Source of the DNA: an uncultured Paraglaciecola sp.
GTDB taxonomy: Bacteria > Pseudomonadota > Gammaproteobacteria > Enterobacterales > Alteromonadaceae
Assembly (NCBI RefSeq): GCF_913058035.1
Contig: NZ_CAJXPA010000004.1
Location: forward strand, 1 to 64,000
Reading direction: 5' to 3'
Length of the DNA stretch: 64,000 nt
A program made the position numbers and the translations under genes. Below are positions 18,762-30,339 of this stretch, in pieces (within the stretch, counting starts at the first letter, position 1; each line of letters opens with the position of its first letter). The notes beneath the pieces were generated by a model, which was not told the DNA's origin, searched no databases, and saw nothing but the letters and a program-made list of their open reading frames with translations.

Positions 18762-21700
18762 ATGAGTTTATATCATCCTAACGATTCAAAGGATAATTGT
18801 GGTTTTGGCTTAATTGCTCACACCAAAGGTGAACCAAGTCACAAATTGGTTAGTACCGCAATTGAAGGTCTCGACCGTATGCAACATCGTGGCGGTATCG
18901 CTGCAGATGGCAAAACCGGTGATGGTTGTGGTTTACTTCTACAAAAACCGGACGCATTTTTTCGTGGAATAGCCGAACAGCAAAATTGGAAGTTAGGCAA
19001 AAAATATGGTGTAGGTGTGGTTTTTCTTAACCAGAACCAAGCGTTAGCCGAATTAGCTAAGCAAGTCATTACTGAAGAGCTAGAAAAAGAGACCCTAGGC
19101 GTTGTTGGCTGGAGAGTCGTGCCAACAGATGAATCTGTCTTAGGTGACCTTGCGTCTTCTTGTGTGCCGCAAATCGAACAGGTGTTTGTCAATGGTCCAT
19201 CAGGATGGCGCTCTCAAGACTTAGAACGTCGGTTATTTATGGCCCGCAGGCGAGCGGAAAAGCGCCTATCAAATGACGAAGATTTTTATATCGCAAGCTT
19301 ATCCAGTTTAGTCACAATATATAAAGGCCTTGTCATGGCCGGTGACTTACCCAAATTCTATTTAGATTTAGCTGATGAAAATATGCAGTCGGCTATCTGC
19401 GTGTTTCACCAACGTTTCTCTACTAACACACTACCACGCTGGTCGCTAGCTCAACCATTTAGATATTTGGCGCACAATGGTGAAATAAATACTATTCGTG
19501 GTAATCGCGATTGGGCACAAGCACGAACGGGTAAGTTTAAGACACCTTTATTGCCCGATCTGGCTGATGCTGCACCCTTTGTAAATGAAGTGGGCTCCGA
19601 CTCTTCCTCATTAGATAATATGTTAGAGCTGTTTTTAGCTGGCGGCATGGATTTATTCCGTGCTATGCGTCTTTTAGTGCCACCTGCTTATCAAAACAAC
19701 AAAACCATGGATGAAGATTTAAAGGCTTTTTACGAGTTCAACTCCATGCACATGGAACCTTGGGATGGCCCAGCAGGAATAGTATTGACTAATGGTCGCC
19801 ATGCAGCGTGTAATCTTGACCGTAACGGACTTCGTCCCGCACGTTATGTCATAACTAAAGACGGATTGATTACTTTAGCTTCAGAAGTGGGTATTTGGGA
19901 CTATAAACAAGAAGATGTCATTGAAAAAGGGCGTGTTGGACCAGGCGAAATGTTAGCCATAGATACTGAGACGGGGAAATTGTGGCGCTCAAATGAAATA
20001 GATGATGATTTAAAAAGTCGACATCCATACAAAGAGTGGTTGGATAAAAGTATTCGGCGTTTAACACCCATTGAAGAATGTGATGCGCCTGAAATCGGCA
20101 AACGCATGTTTGATGATAATATGATGAATACTTATTTAAAACAGTTTAATTACAGTTATGAAGAACTTGAACAAGTTGTCAAGGTTTTAGCCAAAGATGG
20201 TCAAGAAGCAACAGGTTCGATGGGTGATGATACGCCTATGGCGGTTCTTTCTGGAAGAAGCCGCACTATTTACGATTATTTCAGGCAACAATTTGCTCAG
20301 GTAACGAATCCGCCTATTGATTCTTTACGTGAAAATCACGTGATGTCTCTGGCTACTTGTATTGGCCGCGAAAAGTCTGTGTTCACAGAAACATCAGGGT
20401 ATGCTGATCGCGTTCTGTTTGACTCACCTATCATGGTGTATACCGATCTTAAACAGTTACGTAACTACGATCCTGAACATTATTATTCTGAAGTAGTCGA
20501 TCTTAATTTTCCACCAGAAGAAGGGCTTAAGGCAGCAATTAATCGTATATGTAATGAGGTAGAACACTTAGTCTCACACAAACGTGCTGCGTTTGTTATT
20601 TTATCAGACCGAGCCATTAAAACGTCACGCATACCTATACCAGCAGCCATGGCTGTGGGTGCAGTGCAGAAGCGGCTGGTAGACAAAGGCTTACGTTGCG
20701 ATGCAAATATAGTAGTAGAGACAGCATCGGTCAGAGACTCGCATCACTATGCAGTATTGATTGGTCTGGGTGCTACAGCAATATATCCATTCTTGGCATA
20801 CGAAATTATTGAACAAATGTGTGAGTCTGGACATTTAGATATGACCCCAATGCAAGCGACTGTTAATTATCGTAAAGCGATAAACAAGGGCCTGTACAAA
20901 ATCATGTCAAAAATGGGAATTTCAACTGTTGCCAGTTACCGTAGCTCAAAATTATTTGAAGCTATGGGTATCAACAGATCGGTAATGGACATCTGTTTTA
21001 AAGGCGTGCCAAGCCGTATTCAAGGTGCTAATTTTGAAGATTTCCAACAAGATCAAGTTAATTTAAATCGTGTCGCTTGGTTAAAACGTAAAAACGTCGA
21101 CCACGGTGGATTATTAAAATATGTACACGGCGGTGAATATCACTCTTACAACCCTGACGTAGTCACAACCTTACAAAAGTCAGTATTAAGTGGTGATTAC
21201 CAAGATTACCAAAAATTTAGCACCTTAGTAAATGAAAGACCCACTGCTTGTTTACGTGACTTATTGGCTTTATCGCCTGATTCAGAAGCGATATCGATCG
21301 ATGAAGTTGAACCTGCAGAAAACTTATACCCACGCTTTGACACGGCAGCTATGTCAATTGGTTCTTTAAGTCCTGAAGCTCATGAGTCTTTAGCTATCGC
21401 TATGAATCGTTTAGGTGGTAATTCTAACTCTGGTGAAGGTGGCGAAGATCCTAAGCGTTTTGGTAATGAACGTAACTCAAACATCAAACAAATCGCATCA
21501 GGTCGTTTTGGGGTAACACCACACTATTTGGTCAATGCTAAAATCTTGCAGATAAAAGTGGCTCAGGGTGCTAAACCTGGTGAGGGCGGCCAATTACCGG
21601 GTGATAAGGTCAACAAATATATTGCTGAACTGCGGCATTCGGTGCCTGGAGTCACGTTAATATCTCCACCACCGCATCATGACATTTACTCTATTGAAGA

Positions 21701-23228
21701 TTTAGCCCAGCTAATTTTCGACTTGAAACAAGTGAACCCTGATGCGCTAATTTCAGTAAAATTAGTGTCAGAACCAGGAGTAGGTACCATCGCTTGTGGT
21801 GTTGCCAAAGCATATGCTGACTTAATTACTATTTCGGGTAACGACGGCGGCACAGGTGCCAGTCCATTATCTTCAATTAGGTACGCAGGAAGTCCTTGGG
21901 AACTAGGTCTTGCAGAAACTCAGCAAGCCTTAGTAAGTAATGGTTTACGCCACAAGGTGCGGGTGCAAACTGATGGTGGTTTGAAAACCGGTTTAGATGT
22001 TGTTAAAGGCGCTATTTTAGGCGCTGAGAGCTTCGGTTTTGGTACTGGGCCGATGGTTGCTTTAGGTTGTAAATATTTACGTATTTGTCACTTGAATAAC
22101 TGCGCGACAGGTATCGCCACACAAGATAAGAACCTGCGTGATAATTATTTTTCGGGCTTACCTAATATGATAATGAACTACTTTAAGTTTGTTGCTCAAG
22201 AAGTGCGTGAAATTATGGCTTCAATGGGTGTACGTAAATTGGATGACCTCATTGGACGCACTGATTTGTTAAAAATATTAAACGGCGTAACGGCAAAACA
22301 GAACAAGCTAGACCTTAGTCCTATTTTAGCTAAGCCGTTAGCAGGCGACCACACTAAACTCTTTTGTAGTGAAGGTGCTAATGCGCCAATGGATAAAGGC
22401 GACTTGAATCAGTTGCTGTTATCAGACTTAACCACCGCGGTGATAAACAAAACTGGTGGAGTGTTCAATTATCCTATTCGTAATACCGACAGGTCTGTTG
22501 GCGCTATTATCTCTGGTTTAATTGCCAAACATCACGGTAATAAAGGCATGAGTGAAGACCCCATTAAATTGAACTTTACCGGTACCGCTGGGCAAAGTTT
22601 TGGTGTCTGGAATGCTGGCGGTTTAGAAATGACCTTAATAGGTGACGCCAACGATTACGTCGGTAAAGGCATGGCTGACGGTAAACTCGTTATTTATCCA
22701 CCTAAAGGCGTTAGTTTTAAATCAAATGAAAGTGTGATAGCAGGTAACACCTGTTTATATGGCGCAACTGGTGGTAAATTATTTGCTGCAGGCCTAGCTG
22801 GCGAGCGCTTTGCAGTGCGTAACTCTGGTGCCATAGCCGTTGTCGAAGGCATAGGCGATAACGGTTGTGAATACATGACTGGTGGTATTGTGGCAGTGCT
22901 TGGGCGAACGGGTGTAAACTTCGGCGCAGGTATGACAGGCGGCTTTGCATACATTTTGGATGAACAAAATGATATCGAGCAACGCGTAAACGATGAATTA
23001 GTAGAGCTTATGTCTATCGAGGACAAAGTGATTTTGATGGAGCACTTAAGAGGTCTAATCAATCAACATTATGAAGCAACAGGTAGTGAGCATGCTCACA
23101 AAATATTAAGCAACTTTGCCACATATTTACCTAAATTCAGACTGGTTAAGCCAAAAACCAGTGACGTTAAAAATTTACTTGGTCACATAAGTCGGTCTAC
23201 TGCCGAACTTCGTGTTCAAGTACAGTAA
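18762..23228 (+). CDS. gltB: Glutamate synthase (NADPH) large subunit
   Basis: GltB makes two glutamates from glutamine and 2-oxoglutarate with electrons delivered by GltD. I chose the ATG at 18762 (1488 residues) because AAGGAG lies eight bases upstream and it leaves a short propeptide before the catalytic Cys of KDNCGFGLIAH (Cys13); the track start at 18741 adds seven residues. Domains in order: N-terminal Ntn amidotransferase, central domain, FMN-binding synthase domain (GEGGEDPKRFGNERNS, ISGNDGGTGASPLSSI), 3Fe-4S cysteines (CKYLRICHLNNCATGIA) and C-terminal beta-helix of GXGXG repeats. gltD follows after nine bases. Confidence 0.97.
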   Translation: MSLYHPNDSKDNCGFGLIAHTKGEPSHKLVSTAIEGLDRMQHRGGIAADGKTGDGCGLLLQKPDAFFRGIAEQQNWKLGKKYGVGVVFLNQNQALAELAKQVITEELEKETLGVVGWRVVPTDESVLGDLASSCVPQIEQVFVNGPSGWRSQDLERRLFMARRRAEKRLSNDEDFYIASLSSLVTIYKGLVMAGDLPKFYLDLADENMQSAICVFHQRFSTNTLPRWSLAQPFRYLAHNGEINTIRGNRDWAQARTGKFKTPLLPDLADAAPFVNEVGSDSSSLDNMLELFLAGGMDLFRAMRLLVPPAYQNNKTMDEDLKAFYEFNSMHMEPWDGPAGIVLTNGRHAACNLDRNGLRPARYVITKDGLITLASEVGIWDYKQEDVIEKGRVGPGEMLAIDTETGKLWRSNEIDDDLKSRHPYKEWLDKSIRRLTPIEECDAPEIGKRMFDDNMMNTYLKQFNYSYEELEQVVKVLAKDGQEATGSMGDDTPMAVLSGRSRTIYDYFRQQFAQVTNPPIDSLRENHVMSLATCIGREKSVFTETSGYADRVLFDSPIMVYTDLKQLRNYDPEHYYSEVVDLNFPPEEGLKAAINRICNEVEHLVSHKRAAFVILSDRAIKTSRIPIPAAMAVGAVQKRLVDKGLRCDANIVVETASVRDSHHYAVLIGLGATAIYPFLAYEIIEQMCESGHLDMTPMQATVNYRKAINKGLYKIMSKMGISTVASYRSSKLFEAMGINRSVMDICFKGVPSRIQGANFEDFQQDQVNLNRVAWLKRKNVDHGGLLKYVHGGEYHSYNPDVVTTLQKSVLSGDYQDYQKFSTLVNERPTACLRDLLALSPDSEAISIDEVEPAENLYPRFDTAAMSIGSLSPEAHESLAIAMNRLGGNSNSGEGGEDPKRFGNERNSNIKQIASGRFGVTPHYLVNAKILQIKVAQGAKPGEGGQLPGDKVNKYIAELRHSVPGVTLISPPPHHDIYSIEDLAQLIFDLKQVNPDALISVKLVSEPGVGTIACGVAKAYADLITISGNDGGTGASPLSSIRYAGSPWELGLAETQQALVSNGLRHKVRVQTDGGLKTGLDVVKGAILGAESFGFGTGPMVALGCKYLRICHLNNCATGIATQDKNLRDNYFSGLPNMIMNYFKFVAQEVREIMASMGVRKLDDLIGRTDLLKILNGVTAKQNKLDLSPILAKPLAGDHTKLFCSEGANAPMDKGDLNQLLLSDLTTAVINKTGGVFNYPIRNTDRSVGAIISGLIAKHHGNKGMSEDPIKLNFTGTAGQSFGVWNAGGLEMTLIGDANDYVGKGMADGKLVIYPPKGVSFKSNESVIAGNTCLYGATGGKLFAAGLAGERFAVRNSGAIAVVEGIGDNGCEYMTGGIVAVLGRTGVNFGAGMTGGFAYILDEQNDIEQRVNDELVELMSIEDKVILMEHLRGLINQHYEATGSEHAHKILSNFATYLPKFRLVKPKTSDVKNLLGHISRSTAELRVQVQ

Positions 23229-24653
<1,425 letters not shown>

Positions 24654-24678
24654 GCGGTTAGATACATAAGGCAAATAG

Positions 24679-24704
24679 AAAAAAGGGGCTTGTGCCCCTT
24701 TTTT
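24679..24704 (+). terminator. Intrinsic terminator of gltBD
   Basis: A perfect stem AAAAAAGGGGC / GCCCCTTTTTT with a TTGT loop lies 25 bases after the gltD stop. The A and T tracts make it potentially bidirectional. Confidence 0.9.
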
Positions 24705-24736
24705 GATCTTAGGCTAAAAAAGTAAAAGTATTTTAA

Positions 24737-24841
24737 ACCACAGATGACAAAGACTGCTTCGCTTCAAAGAGAAAAGATTTATGATTTAAAAAACTAATCA
24801 TATTTTTGTTTTCCCTTTGTGCTCTAACCTGACTCTGTGGT
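24737..24841. repeat. Possible intergenic repeat element with terminal inverted repeats
   Basis: The stretch begins ACCACAGA and ends TCTGTGGT, a perfect eight-base terminal inverted repeat about 105 bases apart; further inside, CAAAG and CTTTG also face each other. It fills the space between the gltBD terminator and the convergent EEP gene. It resembles the 'ccacagag...ctctgtgg' type of intergenic repeats seen in some proteobacteria, but only one copy is visible here. Confidence 0.35.
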
Positions 24842-24851
24842 GTATAATTTT

Positions 24852-26018
24852 TTATTTAGTAACGGCAATATCTATCCACACTAATCGATGATCCGATGAA
24901 CTTTGTCGGTCTTTAATTAAACGAAACAAAAAATCATCTGGCTTAGGCCAAAATACGCCACTCCCCGTCACGTTAAGTGAAGTTGAAGGTAAAACATAAT
25001 CAGCTCGCATTGCCCATTCAGCAGTATGTTGTGCCGAATATGGGTTATCAGGCGTATGAACGCTGCCACCTTCACTTTGTGGCACAATTAAGTCATTGAC
25101 TAGCGAATGCTCAAGTAGCCCTTTTATACCTCCCTTAATGCCGTCACCTTCATCTGGCGAGGCATTTAAATCCCCAGCGATAACAAAGTGTTCACCTTTA
25201 AAACCACCTCGTTTTTGATTGTCATCGTAAATATAAGCCGATTGTTCACTGCCAGATAGGTAATCAGTCCAAAAACGTATCTCATCGTGATTACGTTTAC
25301 CATTACGATTTTCTGGACCATCAAATACGGGAGGTGTGGGGTGACTGGCGAGTAAATGAATGGTTTGATTACCAATTTTGATTGGAATGTCCCAATGAGA
25401 CTTAGAAGACAAACGTAGTATCTGCTGAGCTTGTTGGCTGTAATATGGCTTGCCGTTTTCGTCCTTGATAGTTGCCATTAAATTATCTGGCATATCTTTC
25501 CACAGGAAATGTTGAAACGTACGGATTTGGTCGAATTGAATCGGATATTTGCTCAGTACCAACATGCCATAGTGGCCTGGGAATAAGCCGAAGCCAAAGG
25601 CATCGCCTTTAGTGCCAGAAGCAATACCGTCTTTATCTAGATCCAATCCAGAATCAACACCTGTATTGACCGGCGCACTATAGAAATAGGGATAATCAAT
25701 AGGTTTATTATTAGCCTGAGAGAGTGTTAGGTAGTGCTTTATAAATTTTTGTACATCTGTTGCTGATTGTTTTGAATAATCAAATTCATTTAACAAAACA
25801 ATATCAGGTCTTGTTCTCTGAATAATGTCAGCAATATTTTTAATTTGTTTATGTTCACCGCCGCGTAAGTTGCTTTGCAACTCATCACCTGCTGGCGTCT
25901 GCTCCTGTTCAACATAATTTGTAGCTTCCATACTGGCATTAAACGTGGCAATTCGAATACTTTGGCTATTTGACGACATGCTGAACACCGTTAACATAAA
26001 GATAATAAATTTATGCAT
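24852..26018 (-). CDS. Secreted endonuclease/exonuclease/phosphatase (EEP) family protein
   Basis: The 388-residue product starts with a signal peptide (MHKFIIFMLTVFSMSSNSQS). It has the EEP fold motifs: IRIATFNASM, the acidic LLNEFDYS (metal-binding Glu), the His motif LLASHPTPP, FVIAGDLNASPDEG and the C-terminal SSDHRLVWIDI (Asp-His pair). The family includes DNases, phosphodiesterases and lipid or sugar phosphatases; sequence alone does not fix the substrate. Export, and a TonB receptor gene immediately upstream on the same strand, suggest that it degrades an external phosphodiester polymer or ester. Confidence 0.85.
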   Translation of the reverse strand: MHKFIIFMLTVFSMSSNSQSIRIATFNASMEATNYVEQEQTPAGDELQSNLRGGEHKQIKNIADIIQRTRPDIVLLNEFDYSKQSATDVQKFIKHYLTLSQANNKPIDYPYFYSAPVNTGVDSGLDLDKDGIASGTKGDAFGFGLFPGHYGMLVLSKYPIQFDQIRTFQHFLWKDMPDNLMATIKDENGKPYYSQQAQQILRLSSKSHWDIPIKIGNQTIHLLASHPTPPVFDGPENRNGKRNHDEIRFWTDYLSGSEQSAYIYDDNQKRGGFKGEHFVIAGDLNASPDEGDGIKGGIKGLLEHSLVNDLIVPQSEGGSVHTPDNPYSAQHTAEWAMRADYVLPSTSLNVTGSGVFWPKPDDFLFRLIKDRQSSSDHRLVWIDIAVTK

Positions 26019-26039
26019 CGTTAACCTTTTGGGAATTGC

Positions 26040-26073
26040 AAAAAAAAGCCGATCATAAAGATCGGCTTTTAAA
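26040..26073 (-). terminator. Terminator of the TonB-dependent receptor gene
   Basis: On the minus strand an 11-base perfect stem AAAAGCCGATC / GATCGGCTTTT with a five-base loop is followed by a run of T. It lies 26 bases after the receptor stop and upstream of the EEP gene start, so the two minus-strand genes are probably separate transcripts. Confidence 0.85.
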
Positions 26074-26099
26074 GTGACTAATTATTTATTAAATAATCA

Positions 26100-29000
26100 T
26101 TAAAATTCGTATTTCAAACCAAGTTGAACCTGCCAAACAGACTGCTGACGTACTCGTAAGTTCTCAATACTTCTGATACTGTTCAATCCAAAATACTCGT
26201 ATTGTCCGTCGACGATCTTAGCCGAAACAACATCGCGCTCGTATTCATATTCAGTAACCTCAACACGACCCCAGTCAGAGTTCAGAAGGTTACCAAAGTT
26301 CTCAATATCAAAGAACAAATTAAAGGTGTGCTCTTTATTAAAGGCTGGGAGCTCTTGCTGGATACGAATATCCACAATAGTTGACCAAGCAGAGTTATCA
26401 TTGTTACGTGGAGCGATGCCACCCGCATACTGTGCTAGCTCTGAACTATTAATGTAATCAAAGAACGCTTGTTGCGCAGCAGCATCACCCTCGAATGAAG
26501 TCGAAGCAAAAATCGGATCATTCGGTCCACTTGGAACGTAAAGTAAGTGACCGGCGTCATCATTACGGCTTTCACGTGCACATTTACCGCCACCTATATC
26601 AAGCACACAGGCATTGTTTTCACTGAAAGTATAGCTGTAAGGTTGACCAGTACGACGCGTCATGAACATTGATACCTTGGTTTCGTAACCAGCGATGAAC
26701 TCTTTTTTCCAATTAGCGCGGATCTTAAACAGGTGCTCAGTTTGGAAACTTGACGTACCCTCACGTGGGGACTGGCGATCATATGCAGCAAAATCAGAGT
26801 AGTTAGATGTCGCTGTTGACGATGTGCCGTAACCGATATCTTCAACATCTGAATAAGTATAGCTAGAGAACATGTCGAACGAACCGTAATCAGTATCCCA
26901 ATCGTTAGTTGCTGATAGCGCATATAACTTACTATCACCACCGCCGTTAAATGAGCCAACAATGAGGGCTTCAGGTCCATCGCTACAGTCATAGACACCA
27001 CGTCCATCTGGTGATGTCGCTACTGGATTTTCACAACGTTGGTCATACCAATAAGTTGCATTATCTAGCTTGTTGTAGAGGAAATCTGCAGATAATAACC
27101 AACCTTCACCCACAACCGGAAGGTCGGCATAGTAAGCTGCGCCAAGACTGATTTTCATTGTGGTTGGAATTTCGAACGATGGATTCAGTGCATTAACCCC
27201 ACCATCTGGCGCTTCGTTTGCTAGTGATGCAAGCACATCTTGCGGAATGTACTGACCCGTTGCCGCGTCAGGAGAAGTGGGTACTAAAATAGTTCCAAAA
27301 GCGTTAGAGCCGTCAGAAATCACACCATCGTTAGAATAGCTATTTGAAAGCCAAACTCCGGGTGAGCCACCAGAAAAACGACCAATTCCACCACGGACAG
27401 TCAGGTCATCTGTAGCAAACCATTTGAAAGAAATTCGTGGAAGAAACACATCCAAACCATCTATATCTGTTGTGTTGGAATAACCATAACGGTCGTTAAA
27501 GTTTTGATTGTCGCGGATTGAACCTTCAGACTCGTACCAATCATAACGGATACCCGCATCAATGCTCAGGTCTGAATTGACATCCCACGAATCCTGTATA
27601 TAAAGAGAGTTTGAATTATAACCCCAAATAGCACGTAGATCGTTTTCATTGTTAGAGACAGCATTATCATACAATAGTCCAGAAGCAGTGGCGTTAGCCA
27701 GATCAGCAATACTGTCAAAAAGGTAAGAGCCTTCCGAATTTTGAGCAAACAAGTTATCTATATCAACTTCTTCTCTCTCGAAACCGCCTTTGATTATATG
27801 GTCGCCGACTGCGTATGTAGCCAAAAATTTGTACTGTAAGAACTCTTGGTCGAGTGAATTACCATGACGGAAACGGTCTGGACCGATCGAAAGATAGTTT
27901 TCATCACCATCAAGTTCACGCAAAAATACCGCAAAATTAGGGAATTCAGCACCATTCAAAGAGTCCTGACCTGTAGCTTGTGTAGTACTTGCAATCTTAA
28001 TTTGGGTCGAAAAGTTTTCTGTCCAGTCAGAAAATACGTGACCGATAAAACTCTCTACTTTTTCTGAGCGATCATACCAAGTAGAAGATGCACCGAGAAC
28101 ATTGTCTGACGCTAAAAAATTATTACCGTTTTGCTCATTAATGGCGTTTCCTTCCGTCCTGAGGTACGTGAATTTTGCACGGTGGTCTTTACTAATGTTC
28201 CAGTCTATGTTGGCAAGGATTTTTTCATCTTCGGCAGGGCCTATGTTAAAACCACCAATGTCGAAGCCCCAAAGGTCCGAAACAATCTGACCAACTTGAG
28301 CCACATCATCAAGTGTAATACCTGGTTCTTCGTTAAGAGCACCTGAACCTACTGGACCATCGTCAAGAGGAGCAACTTCCTCAAACTTGTCGTAAGCAAT
28401 GAAGAAGAAAAGCTTATCTTTTATTAATGGACCACCAAGTGTTCCAACAAAAGTATCTTCTTCAAAAGTAAGATTGAAGTCGTCGTCACCGTTTTTATCG
28501 CCACTCAAAGAGTCGCTTGTATTATAGTAGCCAATTGACCCTTTGAATTCGTTGGTACCAGATTTAGTAACGGCATTAATAGTACCGCCAGTGAAGCCGT
28601 TATATTCAACATCAAAAGGCGCGGTCTGAACTGAAAGAGATTCGATAGCATCAAAAGAGATCGGGGAACCCTGCGTTGGGTAACCATTTGCATTTAGACC
28701 AAAACGGTCGTTTAAAGCAACACCGTCTACCGTTAACGAGTTAAAGCGACTGTTTGCACCCGCGATAGTTAATGACTTATCTCCATCACTCGAAACGTTT
28801 ACTGAAGCAAACGGATTAAGCTGAGCTGCGTCTGTGATATCGCGATCAATCGAAGTCACTTCACCTAGTGCTTCGAGCCCAAGGTTAGTGCTTAGCCCGT
28901 CATTCGAGAAACCAGCCACTGCACTTGCACTGCCCGTTATTTGGATCACTTCCGTATTGCTTGTCGCCTGAACGGTAACAGGAAGAGCGAACGCTTGGTC

Positions 29001-29309
29001 GAGCGATAGATAAAGGTCATCATATTGCACAGGAGCGAACTCGCCGCCACTGATCTTAACTGAGTAAGGACCACCAACACGCAGGCCGCGTGCAGAAAAT
29101 ACACCATTTGCATTTGTTGTCGCAGTTGACACAGTCCCGGATGGTGTATGTGTAATAGTTACAATCGCTCCAGAAAAAATAGTTCCTGTTTCAGTTGCAA
29201 CATTACCGCGGATAGAGGAAGTAGTTGATTGCGCCATTACCGCAGACGATAGTCCTACCGACATAGCGACTGCAATCGCTATGCGATTGAGTTTTTTTGT
29301 TTTAAACAT
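26100..29309 (-). CDS. Oar-like TonB-dependent outer-membrane receptor
   Basis: The 1069-residue protein has a signal peptide ending AVMAQ (about residue 27), a carboxypeptidase-regulatory-like beta-sandwich (about 30-120, SSIRGNVATETG...GVFSARGLRVGG), a plug domain (TSIDRDITDAAQLNPFASVN, SRFNSLTVDGVALNDRFG) and a long beta-barrel ending VQLGLKYEF with the terminal aromatic needed for outer-membrane insertion. This is the Oar/OmpA-related TonB receptor type common in Alteromonadales. Substrate is unknown; some relatives import peptides or other large nutrients. Its divergent neighbours udk and nupC suggest nucleosides as one option. Confidence 0.92.
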   Translation of the reverse strand: MFKTKKLNRIAIAVAMSVGLSSAVMAQSTTSSIRGNVATETGTIFSGAIVTITHTPSGTVSTATTNANGVFSARGLRVGGPYSVKISGGEFAPVQYDDLYLSLDQAFALPVTVQATSNTEVIQITGSASAVAGFSNDGLSTNLGLEALGEVTSIDRDITDAAQLNPFASVNVSSDGDKSLTIAGANSRFNSLTVDGVALNDRFGLNANGYPTQGSPISFDAIESLSVQTAPFDVEYNGFTGGTINAVTKSGTNEFKGSIGYYNTSDSLSGDKNGDDDFNLTFEEDTFVGTLGGPLIKDKLFFFIAYDKFEEVAPLDDGPVGSGALNEEPGITLDDVAQVGQIVSDLWGFDIGGFNIGPAEDEKILANIDWNISKDHRAKFTYLRTEGNAINEQNGNNFLASDNVLGASSTWYDRSEKVESFIGHVFSDWTENFSTQIKIASTTQATGQDSLNGAEFPNFAVFLRELDGDENYLSIGPDRFRHGNSLDQEFLQYKFLATYAVGDHIIKGGFEREEVDIDNLFAQNSEGSYLFDSIADLANATASGLLYDNAVSNNENDLRAIWGYNSNSLYIQDSWDVNSDLSIDAGIRYDWYESEGSIRDNQNFNDRYGYSNTTDIDGLDVFLPRISFKWFATDDLTVRGGIGRFSGGSPGVWLSNSYSNDGVISDGSNAFGTILVPTSPDAATGQYIPQDVLASLANEAPDGGVNALNPSFEIPTTMKISLGAAYYADLPVVGEGWLLSADFLYNKLDNATYWYDQRCENPVATSPDGRGVYDCSDGPEALIVGSFNGGGDSKLYALSATNDWDTDYGSFDMFSSYTYSDVEDIGYGTSSTATSNYSDFAAYDRQSPREGTSSFQTEHLFKIRANWKKEFIAGYETKVSMFMTRRTGQPYSYTFSENNACVLDIGGGKCARESRNDDAGHLLYVPSGPNDPIFASTSFEGDAAAQQAFFDYINSSELAQYAGGIAPRNNDNSAWSTIVDIRIQQELPAFNKEHTFNLFFDIENFGNLLNSDWGRVEVTEYEYERDVVSAKIVDGQYEYFGLNSIRSIENLRVRQQSVWQVQLGLKYEF

Positions 29310-29667
29310 TATGTGTTTCCTAAGTTTTATATGTTCTGAAAGTATGATCAGAACTATTGTATGTACAGAATGCCAAAAGGCAATGCCGATGGCTTGGTTG
29401 ATCGATTCAATTCGACTTCTCTTTCCGTTAGCTGCAAGTTTAACAGAATAATTATGACACTTTTATTGCAGGCATAGTAGTTATGCCGTAATTTCATCAA
29501 ACTGTCTTACTTATGAAGCCAAAACATACAACTTATCGGCATGTTTTAACAAAAAGGCAACAAACCTGACCAATGAGTCAGGTATAAAAATCTACATTGT
29601 GAACTGACTTTTAGCAAGTTCGCTGGTATCTTTCCTACCAATTAATTTCTTGATAAAACGGTTTGGT
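29310..29667. other. Divergent control region between the TonB receptor and uridine kinase
   Basis: About 350 bases hold promoters for both directions. A perfect seven-base palindrome, ACCTGAC-caatga-GTCAGGT (29564-29583), lies about 85 bases before udk and could be an operator. No ORF stands out. Confidence 0.4.
29564..29583. promoter_or_regulatory. Inverted repeat, possible operator upstream of udk
   Basis: ACCTGAC and GTCAGGT flank six bases; a TATAAAA-like stretch follows directly. The position in a divergent promoter region fits a repressor site, but no regulator gene lies nearby, and a stem-loop in the leader is an alternative. Confidence 0.3.
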
Positions 29668-30291
29668 ATGTCTACCCCTTTAGTTATTGCCATTTCAGGC
29701 GCATCTGGTTCTGGTAAGTCTTTGTTTACTGAGAATTTATTAAAAGAGTTCTCTGAAGAAGGCAAACCCGTTCAGATTCTACGAGAAGATCATTATTATC
29801 GTTCTCAAGACCATCTACCAATGGTTGAACGAGAAAAAAATAATTATGACCACCCAAAAGCATTTGAACATGAGTTATTAGTCGAACATTTGAAAGCGTT
29901 GAAAAGCTGGAAGTCTATTGAGTACCCTCAGTATTGTTATAAAACACATACTCGCCTTGAAAAGACAGAAACATTAATTTCAGCACCCGTAATTATTATT
30001 GAGGGCATTATGTTGTTGGCTAATGATGCTCTACAACCCTTATTTGATATAAAAATATTTGTTGATACACCCCTAGATATTTGTTTACTTCGTCGTATGA
30101 AAAGAGATATTGCTGAAAGAGGTCGTACCTTAGAGTCTGTAGCCAAACAATATGAGTCAACTGTTAAACCTATGTATCACCAGTTCATTTCTCCTAGCCG
30201 CTTTACTGCTGATGTAATTGTCACGCAAGGCGGTAAAAACCGGATTGCACTTGATGTAATAAAATCTCACATTCAGCAAAGCCTGCTGTAA
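29668..30291 (+). CDS. udk: Uridine kinase
   Basis: Udk phosphorylates uridine and cytidine for pyrimidine salvage. The product has the P-loop ISGASGSGKS, the DHYYR motif (EDHYYRSQD), the conserved NNYDHPKAFEHELL and IIIEGIMLL segments, and the lid RRMKRDIAERGRT. I prefer the ATG at 29668 (207 residues, starting MSTPLVIAIS) to the track's upstream TTG, because the P-loop then starts at the position usual for Udk. It is followed by nupC after 48 bases. Confidence 0.93.
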   Translation: MSTPLVIAISGASGSGKSLFTENLLKEFSEEGKPVQILREDHYYRSQDHLPMVEREKNNYDHPKAFEHELLVEHLKALKSWKSIEYPQYCYKTHTRLEKTETLISAPVIIIEGIMLLANDALQPLFDIKIFVDTPLDICLLRRMKRDIAERGRTLESVAKQYESTVKPMYHQFISPSRFTADVIVTQGGKNRIALDVIKSHIQQSLL

Positions 30292-30339
30292 ATCAGCAGA
30301 ATCTTATAGATAACTAATAAAAATAAAAAAGGAAATCAT

